NCBI RefSeq assembly: GCF_963082655.1
Contig: NC_081554.1
Span: forward strand, 47,475,761-47,539,760
DNA: 64,000 bases
Direction of reading: 5' to 3'
Origin: Stomoxys calcitrans
Taxonomy: Eukaryota; Arthropoda; Insecta; Diptera; Muscidae
Shown here: piece by piece, positions 11,311 through 23,134 of the stretch
How the letters are laid out: the number at the start of each line of letters is the position of its first letter
Position numbering within the stretch: the stretch's first letter is position 1
Made by a program: the position numbers and the translations under genes
The notes under the pieces: generated by a model
The model's database searches: none
What the model was told of the DNA's origin: nothing
The model's input: the letters and a program-made list of their open reading frames with translations, nothing else

Positions 11311-12876
11311 TTTATACCCTACACCACTGCTGTGGTACAGGATATTATAACTTAGTGCATTGGTTTGTAACACCCAGAAGGAAGAGAGATAGAACCATTG
11401 ATAAGTTCACCGATCGACTCAGAATCACTTTTTGATTCGATTTAGCCATGTACGTCTGCTTGTCTGTCTGTCCGTCTATCTGTCTGTCCGTCTGCCTGTC
11501 TGTCTGTCCGTCTGCATACAAACTACAGGTCGCAATTTTCATCCGATCGCCTTCAAACTTGATACAGGCATGTTGTTCGGCCTAGAGACAAAGCCTATTA
11601 AAATTGGAAAAATTGATTAAGATTTGGATATAGCTCCCCTATATATGTTCGTCCGATTTGCAGTAATAATGCAATAAAATGGTCATTTGTTAACCGATTC
11701 TCTCGAAATTAGCAGGAGGTATTTTCTTATGACTCTCGACATAGCAGGAGAATTTCATAGAAATCGGTTCAGATTTAGATATAGCTTTCATATATATATA
11801 TCGCCCGATTTTCACTTCGAGAGCCACTGCAAGCGCATTAATTGACCAATCTTGCCAAAATTTTGCACAACGCCTTCCACGACAACTACCACAATGTCTT
11901 CGAAGTTTTCTCCAAATCCGGTACAGATTTAGATATAGCTCCTACAGGGTGGCTGATGAAAGCCGCTACCAAAAAAAAATGTAATAACTTTTTTTCTATT
12001 TAATAATAATAATTTAATAATTAATTTAATTAATTAATTAATTAATTTAATTAATAATAATTTAATAATTAATTTAATAATTTAATTTAACATGAATAAA
12101 AGAAAAATGTATTCCATACACCAAAAAAAAAATGTAGCAATATTCATCATTGTAGCAATATTCATCAGCCACCCTGTATATATATGTTCGTCCGATTTTG
12201 AGAAATATTGCAATGAAGTGCTCAGTTGTTAACCGATTCTCTCGTAACTTGGCAGCAGAGATTTTCTTATGACTCTCGACATTACTGGTGAATTTCATAG
12301 AAATCGTTTCAGATTTAGATATAGCTCTCATATACATATATCGCCCGATTTTAACTTCTAGATCCACTGCAAGCGCATTTATTGACCAATCTTGTCAAAG
12401 CTTTGTACAACGCCTTCCTCGACAACTACCACAATATCTACGAAGTTTTCTTGAAATCGTTTCAGATTTAGATATAGCTCCCATATATGTCCGTCCGATT
12501 TTGAGAAATATTGCCATGAAGTGCTTATTTGTTAACCGATTCTCTCGTAACTTGGCAGCAGAGATTTTCTTATGACTCTCGACATTACTGGTGAATTTCA
12601 TGGAAATCGGTTCAGTTTTAGATACAGCTGTCATATATAGATTTCGCCTGATTTTAACTTCTAGAGTCACTGCAAGCGTATTTATTGACCAATCTTGCAA
12701 AATTTTGCATTCCTCGACAGCTACCAAAATATCTGATTCGGATTGTTTAATAACCCATCGGAAAACATTCCATCAAAATTGGTTCAAAATTGGATATAGC
12801 TCCCACATTTTGCTTATAGGGTAGGTTTAGGGTATTATACAGTCGGCACCACCCGACTTTTGCCCTTCCTTACTGG
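11311..12876 (+). mobile_element. DINE-like element, subfamily 2, near full length
   Basis: Begins TTTATACCCTACACCACTGC, then GTTTGTAACACCCAGAAG, then a GTCTGTCTGTCCGTCTG microsatellite (11458-11513). Central units of GATATAGCTCCCATATAT, GTTAACCGATTCTCTCG and GACAACTACCACAATATCTACG follow. It ends with GGTTTAGGGTATTATACAG, the hairpin GTCGGCACCACCCGAC, and TGCCCTTCCTTACTGG. The TTATACCC/GGGTATTATA pair acts as subterminal inverted repeats. A MITE interrupts it at 11945-12176. This is a non-autonomous Helentron-type element by structure, and that assignment is from memory. Confidence 0.75.
11945..12176. mobile_element. Small TA-flanked MITE, ends CAGGGTGGCTGATGAA
   Basis: The inverted ends are CAGGGTGGCTGATGAA and TTCATCAGCCACCCTG. 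TA lies at 11943-11944 and 12177-12178, so this is a Tc1/mariner-type insertion. Removing it restores the DINE phrase ATAGCTCCTATATATATG. The interior is a run of TTAATTAA/TAATAATTT repeats without coding capacity. Near the right end, GTAGCAATATTCATCA occurs twice in tandem. Confidence 0.85.
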
Positions 12877-12965
12877 TTTTTACTACTTTTTTCGAATCTA
12901 TCCCACTGTGCGCATTGCGTCTTTTACTTCTGCCGTACATTATATGCCAATCGGACAACAAATTT

Positions 12966-14150
12966 TGAAATTTTGTCTTTAGAGAAAATTTCATAGAAAT
13001 TTTGTCTTTAGAGAAAATTTCATAGAAATTTTGTCTTTAGAGAAAATTTCATAGAAATTTTGTCTTTAGAGAAAATTTCATAGAAATTTTGTCTTTAGAG
13101 AAAATTTCATAGAAATTTTGTCTTTAGAGAAAATTTCATAGAAATTTTGTCTTTAGAGAAAATTTCATAGAAATTTTGTCTTTAGAGAAAATTTCATAGA
13201 AATTTTGTCTTTAGAGAAAATTTCATAGAAATTTTGTCTTTAGAGAAAATTTCATAGAAATTTTGTCTTTAGAGAAAATTTCATAGAAATTTTGTCTTTA
13301 GAGAAAATTTCATAGAAATTTTGTCTTTAGAGAAAATTTCATAGAAATTTTGTCTTTAGAGAAAATTTCATAGAAATTTTGTCTTTAGAGAAAATTTCAT
13401 AGAAATTTTGTCTTTAGAGAAAATTTCATAGAAATTTTGTCTTTAGAGAAAATTTCATAGAAATTTTGTCTTTAGAGAAAATTTCATAGAAATTTTGTCT
13501 TTAGAGAAAATTTCATAGAAATTTTTTCTTTTGAGAAAATTTCATAGAAATTTTTTCTTTAGAGAAAATTTCATAGAAATTTTGTCTTTAGAGAAAATTT
13601 CATAGAAATTTTGTCTTTAGAGAAAATTTCATAGAAATTTTGTCTTTAGAGAAAATTTCATAGAAATTTTGTCTTTAGAGAAAATTTCATAGAAATTTTG
13701 TCTTTAGAGAAAATTTCATAGAAATTTTGTCTTTAGAGAAAATTTCATAGAAATTTTGTCTTTAGAGAAAATTTCATAGAAATTTTTTCTTTTGAGAAAA
13801 TTTCATAGAAATTTTTTCTTTAGAGAAAATTTCATAGAAATTTTGTCTTTAGAGAAAATTTCATAGAAATTTTGTCTTTAGAGAAAATTTCATAGAAATT
13901 TTGTCTTTAGAGAAAATTTCATAGAAATTTTGTCTTAAGAGAAAATATCATAGAAATTTTGTCTTTAGAGAAAATTTCATAGAAATTTTGTCTAAAGAGA
14001 ATATTTCATAGAAATTTTGTCTAAAGAGAATATTTCATAGAAATTTTGTCTAAAAAGAATATTTCATAGAAATTTTGCCTCAAGAGAATATTTCATGGAA
14101 ATCTTGTCTCAAGAGAAAATTTCATTAAGTTTTTTTCTTTAGAGAAGATT
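12966..14150. repeat. 29-bp minisatellite, about 40 copies
   Basis: The unit is TTTGTCTTTAGAGAAAATTT plus CATAGAAAT, 29 bp. Units from 12968 to about 13515 look almost identical. A variant pair (TTTTTTCTTTTGAG then TTTTTTCTTTAGAG) appears near 13521 and again near 13782. The interval is 261 bp, exactly nine units, so a nine-unit block was duplicated. Units beyond 13930 diverge (TCTAAAGAGAATATT) and fade by 14150. No RNA gene or protein is implied. The identity gradient suggests recent expansion from the left or centre. Confidence 0.95.
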
Positions 14151-16270
14151 TTTTAAAGCTTTTAAGAAATCACTTTAAATTTTTATTGAAGGAAAGTTTC
14201 ATGAATTTTTGGCTCCAGTTATAAAATAAAAAGGTTTAAGACACTCCTCTTTAAAATAATTTCTTACAAATTTTGCAATAAATTTAAATTTTTTTATAGA
14301 GCCCAGTGTTTCTCTGAATTATTATACCAATAAGTCCAAGTCCCAATTGTAACCCATTCATAGCCAAGCTATTGGTAGGCATTTATGCGGTTCCCGCTAT
14401 TCGGGTATTGTAACCTTGAAGAAATAGACCATAATGGTAGGTGGCTGCATAAAGCACTAGGCAGTAACACAAAGTCAACTAATTTACAATACCCTGCACC
14501 ACAGTCGAGGTGTAGGCTAAAAAAAACAATGTTTTTCTGTTCGCCCCATTATATTTCAATAATTGTAAAGGAACGTGCCGATCTTCATGTAGCCACAAAC
14601 CTTACCTTTTGTTAAGAAAAAAAAAAAAAAAATTAATGTTTTTTTAAATAGCAATCTTGGGTGGTTTTATTTGATATATCTTTTGTTATACTAAATGGGC
14701 TATTCCAGTGTTTGCACAATATTTTGCAAGAGCACTAAAATTCCCAGTTAGATATTAATCTTTAATTAAAGGTTGTACATATTTCTTTAAAATCACAACC
14801 CCTCTAACAAATTGTAAAATAAATACGCCTTAATAAAGCATATAAAATTGTTGGCAAAATTTGTTAACTGTAGGCCCAAGCTATGCTCAAGTTGAAAAAT
14901 CAGGTTGCCAATAAAATGATGAGGAATATGATCACAAGGTAATCGATGGTGTTTTTTTTTTTTTTTTGGTTTTTTTTTTATATGAAGACAACTCACACAA
15001 CAGATGTTAATGTTGAGGTTTTTTTGTTTTGTTTGACTCTTCCCAAATGGCTCAAATATTTGATTAAAATGCTTGAAAGAAAGAAGGAAAAAACCGGTAT
15101 CTAAACATAGCTACTGCGAGCTTTTCGATACATCAATCAAACGATTCAACGATTTTATGAGTTTATATTACAAGTTTGTGTCTTAAGTCTTTTGATTTGA
15201 AAGACAAACTTCCCATGTGGGCATTTTAAATCCAGTGTTGTAGAACGAAACGAATTAGATTCACAGTTATTTTTATTGAGCTTTTACCCTCTCAAACATC
15301 TCAGAGACAAATCCCAGACAAACAAACAAACGAAAGACAATCTCCTTCCTACTTTATTTACATAATTGATGCAGAGTGTATACAAATAAAACCGTTAAGT
15401 GTTACAGAGATTCACACCATGAAATTCATTCATGCACATTTCCAATCTTTCACTGCTTAAGCGGCCACGGGATATCAACAATAACTCCATATGGGTTATC
15501 AATAGCATTAAGAGGCTGTTTTGGCCCCATTAACCAAAAGAAATTCTAATAGCATTGAAAAAAAGCCCTCAAATAAAGAATAACAGTTAAAAGCAGCCAC
15601 AACAAGCCAGTGCGAGTTTCTTAATTGCTATTGACTTTCTTTGACGCCTTTTGTTATGATTATTAGTTAACACATTTTGCGTTTTACTTTCGTTTGTATA
15701 TTATGGCATCCAAGCAACACCATCATCATTATCATCTTTCTCTTCTCCCTTTTTGTCGGCTGCCCAGTTTCAATTCTATCTTTCTCTCACCAGGCCGGCT
15801 GTCAATTAAGTGAAATGTGAATGCGAATCATTGACTGAAGCGTGAAATGAATGAACCTGAGCATGTCTCAATGAAAGTAAAATTTTTGATAACGTAATTA
15901 ATTAGAGCGGGACTCTAACGATGATGCGAAAAATCAAAAAAGAGAAATATAAAAAAAAAATATTTGTTTAAAACTATGAAGTAAAAAGAAACGTTAGAAA
16001 AGGTGACGAATATGAATATGATTTTGTTTTCTTTGCATATTAAACCATGAGAAAGAAAACAGACAACAAAAGTTTAGAAAATAAAACTAAAAATAAAATG
16101 CTGATACAAAATTTGGACATAAAACTTAACAACAAAAAATGAAAAAAACTTGATGCATATTAATATGATAACACTGGCTTAGGAATCCTGTTTGCTAAAC
16201 ATAGAAACAAGTCATCTTTATGTAGGAGTTAACATTGAGATATAATCGTAAGTACTAGACCAATGAATCA
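14151..16270. other. Single-copy-looking AT-rich DNA, no gene recognised
   Basis: No splice-flanked coding exon was recognised on either strand. There are poly-A/T runs near 14614 and 14950. At 15176 it holds one of the best copies of the recurring TTGTGTCTTAAGTCTTTT motif. It may be intron of the host gene whose first exon is at 29745-29814, but nothing here proves it. Confidence 0.4.
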
Positions 16271-16275
16271 TTAAA

Positions 16276-17000
16276 ATTAACATAAAAATAAAATAAATAA
16301 AAATAAAATGACAAAAAATAAAATACAATAAAGTGAAATAAAATAAAGTAAAATAAAATAAAATAAAATAAAATAAAATAAAATAAAATAAAATAAAATA
16401 AAATAAAATAAAATAAAATAAAATAAAATAAAATAAAATAAAATAAAATAAAATAAAATAAAATAAAATAAAATAAAATAAAATAAAATAAAATAAAATA
16501 AAATAAAATAAAATAAAATAAAATAAAATAAAATAAAATTAAATAAAATAAAATAAAACAAAATAAAATTAAATTAAATAAAAAAAATAAAAAAAATTAA
16601 ATGAAAAAAATAAAATAAAATAAAATGATATAAAATAAAAAATAAAATAAAACAAATAAATAAAATAAACAAATAAAATAAAATAAAATAAAATAAAATA
16701 AAATAAAATAAAATAAAATAAAATAAAATAAAATAAAATAAAATAAAATAAAATAAAATAAAATAAAATAAAATAAAATAAAATAAAATAAAATAAAATA
16801 AAATAAAATAAAATAAAATAAAATAAAATAAAATAAAATAAAATAAAATAAAATAAAATAAAATAAAATAAAATAAAAAAAAATAAAATAAAATGAAATA
16901 AAAAAAATAAAATGAAATAAAATAAAATGAAATAAAATAAAATAAAATAAAATAAAATAAAATAAAATAAAATAAAATAAAATAAATAAAATAAAAAAAA
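16276..17000. repeat. (AAAAT)n microsatellite, about 0.7 kb
   Basis: Nearly uninterrupted AAAAT pentamers occupy 16335-16540 and 16676-16880, with degenerate flanks and an interrupted segment around 16560-16670. The minus strand gives long open frames of ILFYF repeats, because the 5-bp unit cycles through three frames without a stop. These are not proteins. The tract runs up to the 5' truncation point of LINE-C. Confidence 0.97.
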
Positions 17001-19590
17001 ATTCTTCCCTAGGTAACAACCAGCGGGGCATAGCTCTGGCAGAACAGATTGATGGTTCAACGTTTTTCACGGTGTATGAGGATGCCCCAAATTAGGATTA
17101 CGAGGAGGTGTAGCAGCTCGTCAGACATTTTCATTGCATCACCTGATCTCCTAAGTGACGATCCTGGCAACCGTAGATTATTTGGGATCAGACCACCTCC
17201 CCATAATTCTCATCATCGATCGACCAACCGACTTCATAACATCTGAGCGCCGGACGTTTATCAGTCAGAAGAAGACCGATTCGTCTGGCTTCAGGGAATA
17301 CACCAATCGCCGCTTCAGTGAACTGACATTCCCTCAAATGTGCTAGTTGCCAAGAGGAAATTTCGAGACATCATTAACGCAGCAGTAGCTTGCTTTATAC
17401 CAGCCGGTTGAATACCCCAAAGGCAGCCCAAATTCCCAGCGCAGGTAGTGGTACTCGCAAAGGATCGAGATGGGATTCGTTGGACGGACGGACCCCACTA
17501 ACCCAAGAATCAGCGAGCTGAATATGGAAATAAACAGAGAATATAAGCGAAATTTGTAGCTGGAACACTTGGAGCAATGTAACTTAGACACCGGTTTAGG
17601 CAAGTTGTGGTCAACTGTTAAGTCACTCTCAAACCCAGGTAAACGGGATGACACGACCTCAGCCACTTTGGGCGACATAACCGCGACTGATCCGAAGAGA
17701 GGCGCCAGGTTATTCAACCGTAAATTTATTGTGCATCCCGAGAGTGAGAGGGTAAGAAGGAGAGCCATTCGTCGTATCAGTGTCGATGGTCAACCTTCAC
17801 AATTTACCGTGGGCGAGGTAAGGAATGTCATCCATGGGGTCCAATCATCCAAGAGTTGGGCCCCGACGGAATCTCTACGCTGAAGATAAACAATCTGGAT
17901 CTACCTGGAGTTGAGTACCTTACTACTGTCTTCAACCTGTGTTTGAGCACTCTAATAGTGCCCCATGTGTGAAAGATGGGCAGAGTGATCCCGCTACTGA
18001 AGCCTGGAAAGGACCCGAGTTTGGGAGAGTCGTACAGACCGATCTCCCTAATCTCACCAGTGGCAAAGACGCTTGAGTCATTACTCCTCCCGAGCCTCGT
18101 AGGAGAATTTCCACTCGCCGAGCATCAACATGGATTTCGAAGACTGCACAGCACAATAACAGCTTTGCATGCCATCACCGCACACATTTGCCGTGGCTTC
18201 AATCAGCCCAGGCCATGTGATAGGACGGTTCTCGTGGCACTGGACCTATCGAAGGCATTCGACACGGTCAGCCATGCCAAATTATTTGAGGACATCGCCA
18301 ACACGTCCCTCCAGCCCGGCCTGAATAGTCGGGTCGCGTATTATCTGTCTGGTCGCCAGGCATTTGTGGAATTTTGGGATAAGAAGTCGAAGCAACGTAG
18401 AGTGAAACAGGGAGTTCCCCAAGGTGTGGTGATATTTCCGGCATTGTTTAACCTCTACCTATTATCCATTCCAACCCCCCGGGAGGGCATGAAGATCGCA
18501 TCGTATGCGAATGATTATACGATCATGGCATCAGGCTCCCCACCCTTTGTTGACATCTACGATAGGTTATACGTCTACCACAACGAACTTGCCTCATATT
18601 TCGCTGCAAGAGATCTGTTCACAACAATTAAGAGTGAGGTGAATACTAAGCTAAAAGTGATGGTCGATGGAGAAATGATTCCGACCATCAAGTGTCCCAA
18701 AATACTTGGCGTCACATTTGACAGCTCTTACAAATTCTCCCCACATGCCACAGCAATATGCGATAAAGTCAAAAGTAGAAACAAGATCCTCAAGACACTT
18801 GCCGGCAGCTCTTGGGGTGCTGACAAAGAAACCCTCTTGACCACGTACAAAGCAAATAGCCGGTCTGTGGTGAGTTATGCAGCGCCAGTGTAGTCTCGTC
18901 AACTCTGTGAGACGCAGTGGAATAATATTCAGATCTATCAGAATGCCGCCCTTCGAATTGTGAAGAACTGTCTCCTCAGCTCTCACGTGGATCACCACCA
19001 TCATGAGACAAAGATCCTACCAGTGCGAAGACATTACTATTTGCTGTCTAAGCAATACCTTCTGGGTTGTTATCGCAGAGATCATCCAAATCCTCATCTT
19101 GTGGATAGCTATTCACCGCCCAGAAGCGTAAAGGTAGATCTATAAGATATAGAGCGTGAGGTTCAGCGTTAAAAGAGAGAACCTCTAGATCAAGCGGGTC
19201 TAGACAACATTCATGCAGACACGGTAGCAGATGCGATAAATAGCTACAGGGTGAATGTAGTCCTTGGAGAACGACCGCCTCCCGTTGCACCTGAAGAAAT
19301 TGACCTCCCCCGTCAAATCAGAGTAGTTCTGGCTCAATTACGATCCGGCAGATGCCGCCTCAACTCCTATAGAGCAAGAATTGATGCCGACGTGGAAGAT
19401 ATATGTCCCAATTGTGACCAGGGCCCACACGATAACGGCACCTGTTTAACTGCCTAGCCAGACCCACTCGACTTAGACACAGATCCCTCTGGACGCACAC
19501 CATCTTAGTCGCAGAGTTCGTGGATCGAAAGATTCAACAGAATCTAGCAGACGAAAAATAGAACACAACAAACTGCTACAACAACAACCA
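17001..19590 (+). pseudogene. LINE-C, 5'-truncated Jockey-like retrotransposon
   Basis: The order fits a Jockey/CR1-type ORF2, which nicks target DNA and reverse-transcribes its RNA. First is the C-terminal part of the APE-like endonuclease (about 17010-17350), with the SDHLPI motif in LGSDHLPIILIID. The RT is mainly 17976-18893: YRPISLISPVAKTLESLLL, VALDLSKAFDTVSH, GVPQGVV, then SYANDYTIMA where YADD is expected, so one catalytic aspartate is changed to asparagine. A stop at 18891-18893 replaces the expected tryptophan in AAPVWSR. The same frame then continues through RIVKNCLL and on to the terminal cysteine motif DICPNCDQGPHDN near 19400. There is no RNase H. The 3' end is a CAACAACAAC tail. 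A frameshift separates 17883 from 17976. Dead copy. Confidence 0.9.
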
Positions 19591-20000
19591 CATAAACCAA
19601 TCTCTTGATTACTTTGCTCGGCTCCTATAAGCTTTAATTTTTGCTTGCAAATGAAAATGGCAAATTTTTCATGAACTTTGAGTAAAGAACAGGGGCAAAC
19701 TTCTCAATTATCAGGAGGTGTTGTTAGGTCTCAGATCAATATTGCAACGTGTTACGGAATGACAAAAGGTATATTATCGCAGATTAAAAAAACACCGACA
19801 AAACATTAGCCTGCTGCGTTAACTTGTCTGTTTGTTCACTCTGGAGAATTCGTTTATATTGGACCGACATAGGTCTATACCGATCCGTAGTTTCCACCGC
19901 TTAGTAGTGTTTGCAAATACTGCAAGACTTTGTGATTTTCAAGACTCAAATCGTATCCTATAGACTTAAAATTCAAGTAGACTGATTTAAACTATGTGTT
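19591..20000. other. Degenerate DINE/SINE scraps, no gene
   Basis: CATAAACCAATCTCTTGATT near 19598 looks like a decayed DINE unit. AGGGGCAAACTTCTCA near 19694 looks like a SINE-1 scrap. Nothing else was recognised. Confidence 0.4.
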
Positions 20001-21206
20001 ACAAGTAGAAGCATGCTAAGTTCGGTCGGGCCGAATCTTGGGAACCGACCATCATGAATTCTGCTAAATCTTAATACAAAATAAATTTTTTTGTAGGGCA
20101 TGATTTTATTCTGCATACCAAACTTCTGTCAAACCAGCAAAAATTCAAGCTTCTAGGAACCGAACAAGGATGATCGAGAGACCTGTTTACATGGACGCTT
20201 TATCAGGTTATAGACTTATTTGGACCGTACATGGCACAGTTGTTGGAAGTCATAACAGAACACCACATGGAAAATTTCAGTCAAATCGAACAAAAATTGT
20301 GGCTTGCAAGGGATCAAGAAGTCAAATCGGGAGATCGGTTTATATGGGGGATATATCAGGTTATAGAACGACGTGGACCGATGTGGACCATACTTGGCAC
20401 TGTTGTTGGAAGTTATAACAGAACACGATGTGAAAAATTTCAGCCAAATCGGACGAAAACTGCGGATTCCAGGGGCTCAAGAAGAAAAATCGGGAGATCG
20501 GTTTATATGGGGGCTATATCAGGTTATAGACCGATTTGTATCGTATTTGGCACAGTTGTTGGAAATCATATGTCAGCCAAATCGAACATTGCGGCTTCCA
20601 GGGGCTCAAGAAGTCAAATCGGGAGATCGGTTTATATGGGGGATATCAGGTTATAGACCGATGTGGGCCAATGTGGACCGTACTTGGCACTGTTGTTGGA
20701 AGTTATAACAGAACACTATGTGCAAAATTTCCGCCAAATCGGACGAACACTGCGGATTCCTAAAGAAGACAAATCGGGAGATCGGTTTATATGGGGGCTA
20801 TATCAGGTTATAGACCGATTTGTATCGTATTTGACACAGTTGTTGGAAATCATATGACAGCCAAATCGAACAAAAATTGCTGCTTGTAAGGGTTCGAGAA
20901 GTCAAATCGGGAGATCGGTTTATATGGGAGCTATATCTAAATCTGAACCGATATGGCCGATTTGCAATCCCCAACGACCTACATCGATATTAAGTTTCTG
21001 TGCAAAATTTCAAGCGACTAGCTTTACGCGTTCGACCTCTATCGTGATTTCGACAGGGGGACGGACGGACGGACATGGCTAGATCGACTCAGAACGTCGA
21101 GATGATCAAGAATTTATGCACTTTATGGGATCTTAGACGAATATTTCGAGGTGTTACAAACTGAATGGCTAGATAAGTATACACCCATCCTATGGTGGTG
21201 GGTATA
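20001..21206 (-). mobile_element. DINE-like element, near full length
   Basis: On the minus strand relative to the 39439 copy. The hairpin end is AAGTTCGGTCGGGCCGAATCTT near 20018. About five central units (GGGAGATCGGTTTATATGGG, GTTGTTGGAAGT and AATCGGACGAAAACTGCGG) follow. Then come the GGGACGGACGGACGGACATGG core and the CTATGGTGGTGGGTATAAAAA terminus. The subterminal repeat next to the hairpin is degraded (TTGGGAACCGACCATCAT). Confidence 0.8.
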
Positions 21207-21274
21207 AAAATCCCAATATGATGTTTTCAAGAAATTTTATATTTAATGCCATTCTTGCTTCTTATTTCCCATTG

Positions 21275-21450
21275 TATGGTAGAAGCCCCGGTAGCGGAGT
21301 GGGTAGCGTGCTTGGATTGTCAGTGCCCGGGTCGTGGATTCGACTACCTCTAGAGGCCTTGGTCTGTCGCTACTATGATATCACAAAGGACTTAAAATTG
21401 TCTCAGTGAGTCTGTAAAGGACTGCCACTCTTGTCTAACTTAACCTTCGC
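21275..21450 (+). mobile_element. SINE-2, tRNA-derived with LINE-A-like tail
   Basis: The head resembles a tRNA with split promoter elements. TAGCGGAGTGGGTAGCG is an A-box-like region, and GGTCGTGGATTCGACTACC carries a mutated B-box. A linker leads to TATCACAAAGGACTTAAAAT, GTGAGTCTGTAAAGGACTGCC and TAACTTAACCTT. That tail resembles the LINE-A 3' end (compare 40636-40700 on the minus strand). It is an element rather than a functional tRNA: the B-box is altered and the acceptor pairing is poor. Confidence 0.6.
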
Positions 21451-22300
21451 ACTATTTTAAGCAAATTTTCATAAAATATACGCCTTAGGAGATAATGTTT
21501 TATTACTTAATCATATCATGAGCCCAGACAAGCATCAAACACATAAAAATGCCAATATTTAACGCTAATCACAGTGATGGATTCATTTTCTTTCATTTTT
21601 TTTTTCTTGCACAAACTATGTTAGTAAGAGAAATTCATTTGGGCACACCAACAGAGAGAACAGTTAGTTTTTTCCCTCCAAAAAATAAAAATAAAAAAAA
21701 AAAATATTCAAAATATGTTAATAAACTATTAGGCGATTGAATAAATTGTTATAATTTCTCTCGCTGTTGCATCGCATTAATTTAATTTTCATAAATTAAT
21801 AGCTTTATTGGAGCTCTTTTTCGTCGTTGGAGGCAAAACAGAAAAAACAAAAAACAAACACAATCCCAAAGCATGTTTAAAAGAAAACCACAACTATGAA
21901 ACCGAATTTGAAATTGAAACTGAAACCTAGGCAAACCGATGAAGAGTTCAATGCCTTTTTGTTGGCGTAGTTTAACGTCTTGCTGGAGTATTGCGAGTAG
22001 GGAGGGTGTTGTTGTGCTTAAAAATTCGCAAAAAAAAAAAATTCAAAAATTATTTAAAATGTTATTTAGTTTGTTTGGGTTTCAAATGTATGTCGTTAAA
22101 CATAATCTTGATTGAAACAACAGAAGCTTGTCTTAAAATAGTCTTATGTTTATTTATACATGTCTGCTGATGTTTCTCACAGGGGTTGAACAAACATGAT
22201 TTGTTGGATTTGTTTGATATACTAGATGACTGACACTATTTAGATATATGAATTGGTTTATAGGCGCATTAAGGTCATATTTCAGATTTAAATCTAAACA
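21451..22300. other. Single-copy-looking AT-rich DNA, no gene recognised
   Basis: Poly-A/T runs and no splice-flanked frame. No transposon termini were found. Confidence 0.4.
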
Positions 22301-23134
22301 AGTAAAAGAGTGTTAAGTTCGGTCGGGACGAAAAAAATAGAAAAAATTAAAAATTATTCTATTTACAAACCAAAGCTGCTGTCAAAGGGAGCTATATCAA
22401 GCTATAGACCGATTTTGGCAGTACTTGGCACAGTTGTGGGAAATTATAACAGAACACTACACACGAAATTTCATCCAAATCGGATAAAAATTGCGGCTTC
22501 TAGGGGCTCAAGAAGTCAAATCGTGAGATGGGTTTATATGGGAGCTATACCAGGTTATAGACCGATTTTGACCGTACTTAGCACAGTTGTTGGAAGTCAC
22601 AACAAAACCAACAAAACACTACACGCAAAACTGCAGCCAAATAGGACAAAAATTGAGGCTTCCAAGGGCTCAATAAGTCAAATCGGGCGATCGGTTTATA
22701 TGGAAGCTATATCAGGTTATAGACCGATTTGAACCGTAGTTGACGCAGTTGTTGGAAGTCACAACGGAACACTATGGGCAAAATCTCAGCCAAATCGGAC
22801 AAAAATTGCGGCTTCCAGGGCATCAAGAAGTCAAATCTGGAGGTCGATTTATATGGGAGTTATATCTAAATCTGAACCGATATCGCTCATTTGCAATCCC
22901 CAACGATCTACATCGATATTAAGTAACTGAGCAAAATTTCAAGCGGCCAGCTACACGTGTTCGACCTCTATCGTCATTTCGACAGACGGACGGACGATCA
23001 TGGCCAGATCGATTCAGAACGACGAGACGATCAAGAATATATGTGCTTTATGGGGTCTTAAACGAATACTTTACGATGTTACAAACGGAATAACTAGATT
23101 AGTAGACCCCCATCCTATGGTGATTGGTATATAA
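22301..23134 (-). mobile_element. DINE-like element, first of a head-to-tail pair
   Basis: The hairpin end is degraded (AGTTCGGTCGGGACGAA near 22316). Three to four central units, the GACGGACGGACGATCATGGC core and the terminus TATGGTGATTGGTATATAAAA follow. The next DINE begins directly afterwards at 23135, with ACAAGTAAGAGCGTGCTAAG. Confidence 0.8.

Larger units (their letters stand above)
11105..12910. mobile_element. Composite element with CACAGTGGGA inverted ends
   Basis: CACAGTGGGATAGAAA at the left is mirrored by TCTATCCCACTGTG at the right, giving about 1.8 kb. The first 200 bp are the element's own unique DNA, including GCGCCTCTTGACAGGGCCCTTAAG. The remainder is almost entirely a DINE-like element (11311-12876). 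The copy at 55888-56445 has the same plan. No transposase is seen. I could not find a clean target duplication, so the superfamily is open. Confidence 0.55.

Noticed and set aside
12966..14150. CRISPR-like array (29-bp repeat)
   Set aside because: The repeats are contiguous with no spacers, and the context is a fly genome.
14385..14615. 76-residue plus frame
   Set aside because: No domain and no splice or start context. It ends at a poly-A run, and its composition matches the surrounding non-coding DNA.
16277..17070. Long minus-strand open frames of ILFYF repeats
   Set aside because: They are translations of the (AAAAT)n microsatellite. A 5-bp unit without stops in this orientation gives open frames of any length. 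The same applies at 26948-28263.
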